From positions 1 through 53,866 of the IMG/VR virus record IMGVR_UViG_3300038450_000073: a stretch of 53,866 nt of DNA. One strand, written 5' to 3'. Made by a program: the position numbers and the translations under genes. This document shows, piece by piece, positions 23,976 to 30,156 of this stretch; within the stretch, counting starts at the first letter, position 1, and every line of letters starts with the position of its first letter. Source of the stretch: a virus. Under the pieces are notes generated by a model. That model was not told the origin of the DNA and searched no databases. It was given only the letters and a program-made list of their open reading frames with translations.

Positions 23976-24568
23976 TGACCGACATCATGGCTGACGGACC
24001 GTTCCACGACAACGGCGATCTGATCGCCCACGTCGCCTCGCTCGGTTACATCGAGGGGCGCGTCCTCGATCTCACCTACGGGCGCGGGAAGTTCTGGACC
24101 GATTTCACGCCGGAGCGCCTGTGGACGAACGACATCGACGAAACGACCGACGCCTTTCTCAACCACGACTTCAGGGCGACCGGGTTCGAGACGGGCGCCT
24201 ACGACACGGTCGTCTTCGACCCGCCCTATCGCCTGCGCGGGACACCCTCGCTCGGCGAGATGGACGACAGGTACGGGACGACCGACCCCGCGACGCGTCG
24301 CGACGTCATAGCGCTGCTCGTCGGGGGCGCCGCCGAGGCGTGCCGCCTCTCGAACAAGTGGGTCCTCGTTAAGTGCCAGGACCAGGTCGAGGGGGGCCAG
24401 GTCCGCTGGCAGACCGACGTCGTCACTGCCGTCGCCTGGGCAGCGAGCTTCGACAAGGTCGACTGGTTTATCCTGAACGGCGGTCGTCGGCAGCCTGCAG
24501 GACGGTCCCAACAGCACGCCCGCCGGGAGTTCTCGACGCTCCTCGTGTTCCGGCGGAAGCCGCGATGA
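23975..24568 (+). CDS. DNA methyltransferase-like protein with DPPY motif
   Basis: 197 residues; ATG 23975 overlaps the stop by one base (GTG 23972 is an alternative). 'GRVLDLTYGRGKFW' resembles the SAM-binding motif I, followed by 'WTNDI' and 'VVFDPPYR' with catalytic DPPY at 82-85. The motif identifies an amino-methyltransferase (N6-adenine or N4-cytosine). The C-terminus ('GGRRQPAGRSQQHARRE', then strands) may contact DNA. It abuts a second methyltransferase gene, suggesting modification of phage DNA against host restriction. Confidence 0.7.
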   Translation: MTDIMADGPFHDNGDLIAHVASLGYIEGRVLDLTYGRGKFWTDFTPERLWTNDIDETTDAFLNHDFRATGFETGAYDTVVFDPPYRLRGTPSLGEMDDRYGTTDPATRRDVIALLVGGAAEACRLSNKWVLVKCQDQVEGGQVRWQTDVVTAVAWAASFDKVDWFILNGGRRQPAGRSQQHARREFSTLLVFRRKPR

Positions 24569-25095
24569 CCGTCGCCAGCCATCGGTTCAACAACGACCTC
24601 CGCTACCGCGACGCGGCCCACCCGAACAATACGCAGTTCACGCCTGCCTACGTGCTCGACGCCGTGCGAACGGTCCTCGGTGGCCGTATCGAGCTGGACC
24701 CGTGCACGACCGCCGACAACCCCGTGGGTGCGGAGCGGTTCTACTTCCCACCCGACATGGACGGGCTGGCCCTGCCGTGGGACGCCGCCACCATCTACGT
24801 CAACCCGCCCTACGGGAAGGCCCGCGAACCGTGGGTCGACCGCTGCATCGAAGCCATGACCGAGGGGAGCAAGGTGGTGCTGCTCATCCCGGCGCACACG
24901 GACACGAAGGTCTTTCAGAAGGCGTGGGCCAGTTCTGCTGGGGCTGTGTTTATCAAGGGCCGCGTGAAGTTCGGCACCCTTCGGCCGAACCGTCGCCAGG
25001 TCGCGGCGTCGCATCCCAGCGCGCTAATCGGCTGGAACGTCGAGCTTTGGCCAGCCGCGTACCTCGGATTTCAGGCGCACAATGAAGACTTCTAG
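24565..25095 (+). CDS. Phage N6-adenine DNA methyltransferase (Dam-like)
   Basis: 176 residues, ATGA overlap. The sequence follows the phage DNA N-6-adenine-methyltransferase family: 'FTPAYVLDAV', 'IELDPCTTADNPVGAERFY', 'DGLALPW', 'IYVNPPYGKAREPWVD' with NPPY at 80-83, and 'VVLLIPAHTDTKVFQ'. Full length for the family. The reaction is SAM-dependent methylation of adenine in DNA; the target sequence is unknown. Paired with the DPPY protein upstream and an HNH protein downstream. Confidence 0.8.
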   Translation: MTVASHRFNNDLRYRDAAHPNNTQFTPAYVLDAVRTVLGGRIELDPCTTADNPVGAERFYFPPDMDGLALPWDAATIYVNPPYGKAREPWVDRCIEAMTEGSKVVLLIPAHTDTKVFQKAWASSAGAVFIKGRVKFGTLRPNRRQVAASHPSALIGWNVELWPAAYLGFQAHNEDF

Positions 25096-25459
25096 GCCCC
25101 TCCGTCGCACCCGCCTGCGCCCGCGCTCCGACAAGGCCATCGCCCGCGACGAGGCGCGCCGCGCCTGCGTGGCCGCGGTCATCCGCCGCGACAAGGTGTG
25201 CCAGTTCCAGCAGGCGGTAGGTGCGTATCCCGGGTACATCCGCGAACTGGAACTCCCGCCGTCATGGCGCGGGTGCGTCGGGGCGCTCGACGCGCACGAG
25301 CCCAGGGAACGCTCCCACGGGGCCGACCCGACCGACCCTGACCAGGCAGTATGTCTGTGCCGCAAGCACCACGACTGGGTGCACGCGCACCCCGCGGTCA
25401 GCTACCGCCTGGGCCTGCTGGTCCGGGGCAACGCCGAGCCGTACCGGAGGCGGGGATGA
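25082..25459 (+). CDS. HNH endonuclease-like protein
   Basis: 125 residues, ATG inside the end of the methyltransferase gene. A basic N-terminus ('RPLRRTRLRPRSDKAI') leads to 'IRRDKVCQFQ', then 'CVGALDAHEPRER' and 'CLCRKHHDWVHAHP', the layout of HNH proteins in which 'D.HE' and 'CR.HHDWVH' form the metal site with flanking Cys. It could nick or cut DNA in packaging, or act as a modification-dependent nuclease next to the methyltransferases. The C-terminus ends 'RRRG' and encodes the next gene's RBS. Confidence 0.65.
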   Translation: MKTSRPLRRTRLRPRSDKAIARDEARRACVAAVIRRDKVCQFQQAVGAYPGYIRELELPPSWRGCVGALDAHEPRERSHGADPTDPDQAVCLCRKHHDWVHAHPAVSYRLGLLVRGNAEPYRRRG

Positions 25460-25569
25460 CACTGCGCCACGACTATTGGTTCTGCCAACTGACGTATTGG
25501 TGGCGGAAACACGCGCATGGCTCACCGGGGCTTTATTGCCCGTGCAGGTGTCACCGGAGGCGGGGATGA
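25456..25569 (+). CDS. Very small Cys/His-rich protein
   Basis: 37 residues from an ATG overlapping the HNH stop. It is Trp/Tyr-rich early ('YWFCQLTYWWRKHAHG') and ends 'YCPCRCHRRRG', with four Cys and three His. Its RBS and start form an 18-bp block repeated exactly at the next gene start. Too short for family recognition. Confidence 0.45.
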   Translation: MTLRHDYWFCQLTYWWRKHAHGSPGLYCPCRCHRRRG

Positions 25570-25664
25570 CCTGGTTCATGGTCCAGGCGGCCGTTGACTG
25601 CATCCTTTTCGGCGGGGTGCTCTTACTGGCCTGGGCGGTTCAAGACCAAGGGAGGCGGGGCTGA
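25566..25664 (+). CDS. Very small single-pass membrane protein
   Basis: 32 residues from ATG 25566, four-base overlap. Residues 3-24 ('WFMVQAAVDCILFGGVLLLA') are one membrane helix; the C-terminus is basic. RBS GGAGGCGGGG lies inside the previous gene. Unknown role; small membrane peptides like this are common between early phage genes. Confidence 0.45.
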   Translation: MTWFMVQAAVDCILFGGVLLLAWAVQDQGRRG

Positions 25665-25861
25665 TGTTCGCCAGCCGCGACGACCTGCTCCGCTGGGCGC
25701 GCACCGAGTGCCCCAAGGCCGTCCTGGAGACGGACCCGAGGACCGGCGAAATCTGGGTCGGGACGGGACTGGAGGACACCGCCGACCCGGCAAATCCGCG
25801 CCCGAAGCACGATTCGCGGCAAAGCTCTAGCAGACCCCCAAGGCAAGGAGACGCGACATGA
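25664..25861 (+). CDS. Small hypothetical protein
   Basis: 65 residues; ATG overlaps the preceding stop by one base, RBS GGAGGCGGGG. The N-terminal 40 residues look folded ('DDLLRWARTECPKAVLETD', 'TGEIWVGTG'), then a disordered Ser/Pro/Arg tail. No family recognised. Confidence 0.45.
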   Translation: MFASRDDLLRWARTECPKAVLETDPRTGEIWVGTGLEDTADPANPRPKHDSRQSSSRPPRQGDAT

Positions 25862-25929
25862 CTACCTACCGTGGCAGGAGAAGCGAGGCAGCGAGAGGCA
25901 CCGAGACGGAAGAAGGGCGAGATGGGTGA
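25858..25929 (+). CDS. Possible 23-residue leader peptide
   Basis: ATG at 25858 overlaps the upstream stop and follows AAGGAG at a good distance. The frame ends at 25929, overlapping GTG 25926 of the Rpf-like gene by four bases. The coupling suggests it is translated and feeds ribosomes onto the next gene. No functional content is evident. Confidence 0.35.
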   Translation: MTTYRGRRSEAARGTETEEGRDG

Positions 25930-26414
25930 AGGCGGCACGCCGCAGGGCGGCGCACACCCGGGCCGCGGGCCTTGTCCTAGCGGCGAGCATGATGATTTTC
26001 TCCGCTACTTCCTCCCCGGCGATGATGCGGACTTCGCCGGTTGGGCGCTCGTCTGCTGTCACTGTGGCGGCGTCGCTGCGGCCCTCCCCAGTCGTGTGGT
26101 CGGAGGAGCCGACGTGGTTGGGGCCGCTCAGGCACTACTCGCTGAAGCCGACGCCGCTGACACCCGAGCAGCAATGGCTCGCCACCCGGGCGGCCAAATG
26201 CGTGAAGTGGGCCGAGAGCCGGGACGAGTACCGGATCGGGGGCGACGAGCCTCACGGTGGCGCGTGGCAGTTCTCGGTTTCCACCTGGCATGGGATCGGG
26301 GAAAGCGGGATGCCGAACGAGGCGAGTCCGGCCGAGCAGGACGCCGCGGCCTACAAGCTCTGGCTCCTGGCGGGCTGGGACCAGTGGGAGACGGCGGCGG
26401 GATGCGGGGTGTGA
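25926..26414 (+). CDS. Exported Rpf/transglycosylase-like muralytic protein
   Basis: 162 residues from GTG 25926. The basic N-terminus followed by 'TRAAGLVLAASMMIF' is a likely signal or anchor. The C-terminal 75 residues match the resuscitation-promoting-factor lysozyme-like domain: 'CVKWAESRDEYR' with the catalytic Glu97, 'GGAWQFSVSTWHGIG', 'ASPAEQDAAAYKLW' and 'GWDQWETAAGC'. Known members cleave actinobacterial peptidoglycan, which supports an actinobacterial host. It lies in the early region, far from the lysis module. The overlapping frame at 25871-26419 is not supported. Confidence 0.75.
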   Translation: MKAARRRAAHTRAAGLVLAASMMIFSATSSPAMMRTSPVGRSSAVTVAASLRPSPVVWSEEPTWLGPLRHYSLKPTPLTPEQQWLATRAAKCVKWAESRDEYRIGGDEPHGGAWQFSVSTWHGIGESGMPNEASPAEQDAAAYKLWLLAGWDQWETAAGCGV

Positions 26415-26420
26415 AATAGG

Positions 26421-26449
26421 TGGCGCCGGGCGCGGGAGTCGGCTACCGT
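26421..26449 (+). promoter_or_regulatory. Early-type promoter, copy 2
   Basis: Core GGGAGTCGGCTACCGT at 26434-26449 with -10 TACCGT; the -35 position holds TGGCGC (weak). The leader ATCCTGGGGAGAGGAG precedes ATG 26479, as at 18581. No palindrome site lies nearby. Confidence 0.65.
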
Positions 26450-26478
26450 TAGAAGCATCCTGGGGAGAGGAGCACGGG

Positions 26479-26793
26479 ATGGGCGCAGAACCGCAGCATC
26501 GGCTACGGGTCCGGATGGAACTGGACGACGAGCACCCCTACATCGGCATCGTCTGTCCGTTCGACCCGGACGACCCGGCGCGGCCGTGCCTCATCATCGA
26601 CTGCCCGGTCTGCGTAGAGTCGGCAGCTCGGGAGTGCCTCGTGGAGCACGGCGCCACGGCCCAGTCCGGCTGCAACTTCCGGGAGTGGCACCAGGAGGAC
26701 GGAACGCGGATGAAGTTCCTAGTCGAACTGCCGATCACGTCCGTCGAGTGGACGGGAGAAGGCTACGACCTGATCGTGGAGGTGACATCGTGA
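26479..26793 (+). CDS. Promoter-proximal early protein with Cys motif
   Basis: 104 residues, RBS GAGAGGAG before ATG 26479. Beta-rich N-terminus ('HRLRVRMELDDEHPYIGIV') followed by 'CPFDPDDPARPC', 'DCPVCVESAAREC' and 'SGCNFREWH', giving several Cys pairs, then a strand-rich C-terminus. It looks like a zinc-stabilised small protein. First gene after early promoter copy 2. Function unknown. Confidence 0.55.
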   Translation: MGAEPQHRLRVRMELDDEHPYIGIVCPFDPDDPARPCLIIDCPVCVESAARECLVEHGATAQSGCNFREWHQEDGTRMKFLVELPITSVEWTGEGYDLIVEVTS

Positions 26794-27173
26794 CCGCTGA
26801 ACCCCTGAGCAACGAGGAGCTGGCCGGGCTGCGGCGAGCGTGTCGAAAGGGCGTGACTGCGCCTGACAATCGCTTGGCGGCGCTGACCTACCGAGAGGCC
26901 CGTGGGCTGCTCACCACCATCGACGCCAGGGACGCCGAGATCGCGTCGCTGCGCGACTCGTGCGCCGAGGCGATCAACGTGGCGGTGCCGTTGAAATGGG
27001 ACCGTGACCACATGCTCCACGAGCTAAAGCGCATCGGCGAGATGGCTCAGGAAATCATCGACTTGCGACCGCCTCCGAGCCCAAGCACCGTCGCGTTGGC
27101 GAAGGCGGTTAGCAAGAGAGTCTCCGCTGGGCTTGCTTTACCGAACGTGTCGAACAACTGGGGGACCGAATGA
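26790..27173 (+). CDS. Small coiled-coil protein, unknown
   Basis: 127 residues, GTGA overlap. Helical throughout, with a heptad-like region ('LLTTIDARDAEIASLRDSCA') and a second helix ('MLHELKRIGEMAQEIIDL'), then a Pro-rich linker and a short hydrophobic end. No family recognised. Part of the operon driven from 26421. Confidence 0.5.
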   Translation: MTAEPLSNEELAGLRRACRKGVTAPDNRLAALTYREARGLLTTIDARDAEIASLRDSCAEAINVAVPLKWDRDHMLHELKRIGEMAQEIIDLRPPPSPSTVALAKAVSKRVSAGLALPNVSNNWGTE

Positions 27174-27754
27174 CGCGCGACGCGGCCCGCTGCCCCACCT
27201 GCGGCGCGAAGATCGTCCGCTACCGGCACACGATGAACCGCGGGCTGGTCGAGGGCCTGGTCGCGCTCGCCGAGGTGGGGGGCGAGGCGTCGCTGGCCGA
27301 CCTCGGCCTCACGCGCAATCAGGTGGACAACTTCCAGAAGCTTCGCTACTGGGGGCTCGTCGAGAAGGTCCACCGCGACGACGGGACGCGGGTCGCGGGC
27401 GTCTGGCGGGTGACGCTGGCGGGGTATCGGTTCCTCGTGGGTGACTGCGTGCGTTCGCCGAGGCGACCCAGGGGGTGCTTCTCGATGCCTAAGCGCGTCC
27501 AGCTCTCGCGGCGGAAGGGCTACCGGAAGCCCGAGGGGGCGATCAACGTCGCCCGCCCGACGAAGTGGGGGAACCCGTTCCCGGTCGCGGCGGGTGGTCG
27601 CGAGTGGGCGGTCGCCTCCTACCGGCGGTGGCTGAGGAGCTGGGTGCTGGACGAGCAGATTCGTCGCGAGCTTGGCGGCCACGACCTCGCCTGCTGGTGC
27701 CCGCTCGACCAGCCCTGCCACGCTGACGTGTTGCTGGAGCTGGCGAATGCGTGA
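27170..27754 (+). CDS. Zinc ribbon-winged helix protein fused to a DUF4326 domain
   Basis: 194 residues. Residues 8-14 hold 'CPTCGAK'; residues about 25-95 look like a winged helix ('LADLGLTRNQVDNFQKLRYW', 'GVWRVTLAGYRFL'). From Met106 the sequence matches DUF4326: 'MPKRVQLSRRKGYRK', 'RPTKWGNPFPV', 'RRELGGHDLACWC' and 'DQPCHADVLLELAN'. The two parts are normally separate proteins. An in-frame ATG at 27485 with AGGGGG upstream could also start DUF4326 alone. DUF4326 is common in phages, function unknown. A fusion by loss of a stop is the simplest explanation. Confidence 0.65.
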   Translation: MTRDAARCPTCGAKIVRYRHTMNRGLVEGLVALAEVGGEASLADLGLTRNQVDNFQKLRYWGLVEKVHRDDGTRVAGVWRVTLAGYRFLVGDCVRSPRRPRGCFSMPKRVQLSRRKGYRKPEGAINVARPTKWGNPFPVAAGGREWAVASYRRWLRSWVLDEQIRRELGGHDLACWCPLDQPCHADVLLELANA

Positions 27755-27989
27755 CGACCTCGCCCGGGCCCAGGCCGACCTCGCCGCGTTCGAGGCGCTG
27801 GTCGCCCGCCGTCGCGAACTGACCGCCGAGTGGGTGGAGCTCGAAGGGCTGATCCGTCGCCCCGACGCCTGCCCCCACTGCGGGCGCGCGCTCACCGTGG
27901 ACCCGTTCCCGGATGGGGCGGAGCGGGCAGCGGCGATGGCGGGGGAAGCGGCGCGGGTCTTCGCTAGGACCGCGAAGGAGGTGTCGTGA
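27747..27989 (+). CDS. Small coiled-coil protein with zinc knuckle
   Basis: 80 residues from ATG 27747, overlapping the previous gene by eight bases. Residues 1-38 form a helix ('RAQADLAAFEALVARRRELT'), then 'CPHCGRAL' and a C-terminal Ala-rich helix. Only one Cys pair is present, so zinc would need two chains. Unknown function. Confidence 0.5.
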   Translation: MRDDLARAQADLAAFEALVARRRELTAEWVELEGLIRRPDACPHCGRALTVDPFPDGAERAAAMAGEAARVFARTAKEVS

Positions 27990-28618
27990 CGCTCGCCGCG
28001 GTGGACACGCCCGTCGCCTCCTGCGTCGAGTACGGCGAGACGGGGCTGACGTTCCCGCGCGAGCTCACGTTCGACGAGTGGCAGGCGCTCGGCGCGACGC
28101 TCGGGCGCATGGCCGAGTCGGTCATGTTCTGGCTCGGAGACTGGTGGCTGTGGGGCGAGCACCACTACGGCGAGGCCGCGGCCCAGGCCGCCCCCACCGG
28201 CTACGCCACGGGGACGCTGCAGGAGGCGGCGCGCGTGGCCGACCGCATCCCATCGCCTAGGCGTCTAGGCAGTCTCTCGTGGTCGCACCACCAGGCGGTC
28301 GCGGCGCTCGACGAACCGGCCCAGGACGCGCTGCTCGGGCGCGCCGTCGCGGAGCACCTGTCGGTTCGCGACCTGCGGCACGAGGCGGCGCGCGCCAAGG
28401 CCCTCACCGCGCCGGAACCGTCGCCGGGCGACATCCTGGCCGCGGCCGGGCGGGAGCTGCGCGAGTGCACCGAGGCCATCGAGGCGGCATCCGCGCGGCG
28501 CGCTACAGCCTGGGCGCGCTGGGCCGCGGTGGGCGTGACGGTCGCGGACCTGGCGCGGATGAGCGGGGTCACCGCCTACGAGGTACGGTCGGTGCTGGGA
28601 GAGAGGGGGCAGGGATGA
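27986..28618 (+). CDS. LmbU-like putative transcription regulator
   Basis: 210 residues, GTGA overlap. It follows the pattern of phage and streptomycete LmbU-like regulators: 'LTFDEWQALGATLGRMAES', 'FWLGDWWLWGEHHYGE', 'TGYATGTLQEAARVA', 'LSWSHHQAVAALD', 'QDALLGRAV' and 'LSVRDLRHEAARAK'. The C-terminus carries a helix-turn-helix ('TVADLARMSGVTAYEVRSVL'). LmbU itself is a DNA-binding activator. The coding sequence contains palindrome site 6 (encoding 'PRRLG'), so it could be autoregulated or be the protein that binds the sites. Confidence 0.65.
   Translation: MTLAAVDTPVASCVEYGETGLTFPRELTFDEWQALGATLGRMAESVMFWLGDWWLWGEHHYGEAAAQAAPTGYATGTLQEAARVADRIPSPRRLGSLSWSHHQAVAALDEPAQDALLGRAVAEHLSVRDLRHEAARAKALTAPEPSPGDILAAAGRELRECTEAIEAASARRATAWARWAAVGVTVADLARMSGVTAYEVRSVLGERGQG
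28256..28269. promoter_or_regulatory. Palindrome site 6, inside the LmbU-like gene
   Basis: CCTAGGCGTCTAGG, one change from consensus (A to G in the centre). It is read in frame as part of 'SPRRLGS'. One of two copies inside a reading frame. Confidence 0.6.
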
Positions 28619-28881
28619 GCGCATCGGGTCTGGACTACGTGCCTAATAACCCAGTGAACAGGGAACTTGTCCAGGTTGCCGCGGTCGCCGTTGCGACACT
28701 GGAAGCTCGCGGCTGCGGGCTGGGTAACGTTTTCGCTGCGATTCAGGACGAGCGGCAGCGCCAGGATGAGAAGTGGGGGGCTGGCCGTCACTTGCCGATG
28801 ACGACGTGGCTCACCATTTTGACCGAGGAGGTCGGAGAGACTGCCGAGGCAATTCTGAAATCGGGCGAGTTCGACCAGTGA
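28615..28881 (+). CDS. MazG-like nucleotide pyrophosphohydrolase, apparently circularly permuted
   Basis: 88 residues, ATGA overlap. The C-terminal part has the family signature 'IQDERQRQDEKWG', 'RHLP', 'TWLTILTEEVGETAEAIL' with the metal-binding EEVGE at 71-75. In the usual actinophage relatives this is followed by 'REELVQVAAVAVAW.EA'. Here that closing helix ('NRELVQVAAVAVATLEA', residues about 15-31) is at the N-terminus and nothing follows the EEVGE helix but ten residues. Family members hydrolyse NTPs to NMPs and pyrophosphate. Active as an oligomer if the helix packs in the same place. Confidence 0.7.
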   Translation: MSASGLDYVPNNPVNRELVQVAAVAVATLEARGCGLGNVFAAIQDERQRQDEKWGAGRHLPMTTWLTILTEEVGETAEAILKSGEFDQ

Positions 28882-29096
28882 CCCCTGACCTGCTCATCCA
28901 GGCCGCCCGCGAGCTTGGCCCCGTTCAGGCCCGCATCGACGCGGGGGACGCCCAGGCCGCCGCGGCCCGCGACGAGCGCGCGGCCATCTGGCGCAAGTAC
29001 CTGCGCCTGGGCGTGCAGATGACGCGCCTGGCGGAATTGTCGGGCCTCGACCGCACGGCCGTCCGCGACGCCCTGACGATAAGGAGGGGACGATGA
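28878..29096 (+). CDS. Small helix-turn-helix-like protein
   Basis: 72 residues, GTGA overlap. An Ala/Arg-rich helix is followed by 'GVQMTRLAELSGLDRTAVRD', a good helix-turn-helix resembling the C-terminal motif of the LmbU-like protein ('VTVADLARMSGVTAYEV'). It may be a DNA-binding regulator; the rest is too short to classify. Both this and the LmbU-like protein are candidates for the palindrome-binding factor. Confidence 0.5.
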   Translation: MTPDLLIQAARELGPVQARIDAGDAQAAAARDERAAIWRKYLRLGVQMTRLAELSGLDRTAVRDALTIRRGR

Positions 29097-29338
29097 GTGA
29101 AAGCACGTTGGCAAAGCGACTGCATTTTCATGACCAGCAGTGGGGCTGGTGGCGGTCACGGGCACGTTGTTGCTGTGGTTGGCGAGGGCCTTGGCGCTAT
29201 TCGCTGCGCGTTCCTGCTCCTTATTGGCAGGCAATTGAGGATGACTGGCAAGCCCATTTTGATGAGCAGCCAGAGGAGATTCGTCGTGAGGCCCGCCGTT
29301 ACATGGTCGATATCCCTGCGACAAGGAGGACGCCATGA
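29093..29338 (+). CDS. Small Trp/Arg-rich protein, unknown
   Basis: 81 residues, ATGA overlap, RBS AAGGAGGGG. A striking N-terminal half ('HFHDQQWGWWRSRARCCCG') with three consecutive Cys, then 'YWQAIEDDWQAHFDEQPEE' and a basic helix. No family recognised. Lower GC than its neighbours in places. Confidence 0.45.
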   Translation: MSESTLAKRLHFHDQQWGWWRSRARCCCGWRGPWRYSLRVPAPYWQAIEDDWQAHFDEQPEEIRREARRYMVDIPATRRTP

Positions 29339-29433
29339 CTGTCGTGTACCTGATGGTGGGGCTCATCGTCGTGGCCGTCGTGGGGATGACCGTGCTGGCG
29401 CTCCGCGACTTGCCGCGGAAGGCGCACCGATGA
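29335..29433 (+). CDS. Very small membrane protein
   Basis: 32 residues from ATG 29335 with RBS AAGGAGGA. Residues 2-25 are one hydrophobic helix ('VVYLMVGLIVVAVVGMTVLA'), followed by a basic end ('RDLPRKAHR'), so the C-terminus is probably cytoplasmic. Four-base overlap with both neighbours supports translation. Role unknown. Confidence 0.5.
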   Translation: MTVVYLMVGLIVVAVVGMTVLALRDLPRKAHR

Positions 29434-29666
29434 GGACGCGGGCCAGACACCGAGGCAAGAGGATGGGCGACGGCGCTGCCGGTGGTTGGGCGCCCCCCTA
29501 CCGTGTCGCCCGTCGCGCCCGCGTACTCCATCGCCGCGACGCAATCGACGCGCGCCTCCGGCGCCTGGCCGCGGTGGAGAGACAGCGCGGGCGTAGACTG
29601 CGGGCGCTGGCGCGGATGGTCGAAAAGCCTAGACGTCTAGGCAATGTGGAGGCACCATGCCGCTGA
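29430..29666 (+). CDS. Highly basic small protein
   Basis: 78 residues from an ATG overlapping the upstream stop. Arg makes up about a third of the chain ('RRARVLHRRDAIDARLRRLA'). Palindrome site 7 is read in frame as 'KPRRLGN' near the C-terminus, so the end of this gene may have been created by the site. Nucleic acid binding is possible; the reading frame is plausible but not certain. Confidence 0.4.
   Translation: MRTRARHRGKRMGDGAAGGWAPPYRVARRARVLHRRDAIDARLRRLAAVERQRGRRLRALARMVEKPRRLGNVEAPCR
29628..29641. promoter_or_regulatory. Palindrome site 7 (operator-like)
   Basis: Perfect CCTAGACGTCTAGG followed by CAAT, 15 nt before ATG 29657. TAGACT-like sequence GCGTAGACT also lies at 29591. 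Confidence 0.75.
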
Positions 29667-29926
29667 CAGTCGAGGAGTTCGAGCGTGCCTACGCTGAACG
29701 GTCTGGCACGACTGTCGCCAAGCTTCATGCCTGGGGCCGGTACGGCGAGCCTTGTGACTGCGGCGATGACCTCTGCGAGGGCTTCCAGATGACGCACGCC
29801 TGGGAGGACGCCATTATCGAGGACGTGCTGAGAACGGGCGCGATGCTGCTAGCGCGGGCCGACGAGCTTGCCGCTGGGCTGAGTGAGGCCCTGCCAGAGG
29901 GGTTAGAAGTGCGATGGCTGACTTGA
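29657..29926 (+). CDS. Small acidic protein with Cys cluster
   Basis: 89 residues, RBS GGAGG before ATG 29657. 'EPCDCGDDLCEGF' is a compact Cys/Asp segment that may bind metal; flanking sequence is helical. It follows palindrome site 7 directly, so it may head a regulated transcript. No family recognised. Confidence 0.5.
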   Translation: MPLTVEEFERAYAERSGTTVAKLHAWGRYGEPCDCGDDLCEGFQMTHAWEDAIIEDVLRTGAMLLARADELAAGLSEALPEGLEVRWLT

Positions 29927-30156
29927 CCGACGACCAGCTGGACGACCTGGAGCGCATCGCCCGCGCCGGTTCCCCCGGACCGTTCCAGGCCGCGTTCAGC
30001 TACCGCGACCCGGGGAACGTCCTGGCACTCCTGGCCGACGTCCGCCGAGCGCGCTACCTGCTCGCTCGCGCCGAGGTGCGCCTGCGCAACAACAAGACGA
30101 GCTGGTCGCAGGCTGACGAGATTCGAGCGTTCCTAAACGGGGCCGAGGAGGGCTAA
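29914..30156 (+). CDS. Ea22-like small protein A
   Basis: 80 residues, 13-base overlap upstream. 'LTDDQLDDLERIARAGSPGPFQ' and 'NVLALLADVRRARYLLARAE' follow the layout of Ead/Ea22-like phage proteins, which start with a Leu/Asp-rich helix, a '.A.PGPW' turn and a late 'LLA.VR' helix. It is shorter than typical. The next gene is a longer relative. Function of this family is unknown. Confidence 0.55.
   Translation: MADLTDDQLDDLERIARAGSPGPFQAAFSYRDPGNVLALLADVRRARYLLARAEVRLRNNKTSWSQADEIRAFLNGAEEG

Noticed and set aside
25871-26419. Alternative + strand frame over the Rpf-like gene
   Set aside because: Low-complexity product; the overlapping frame from 25926 carries the full transglycosylase-like signature.
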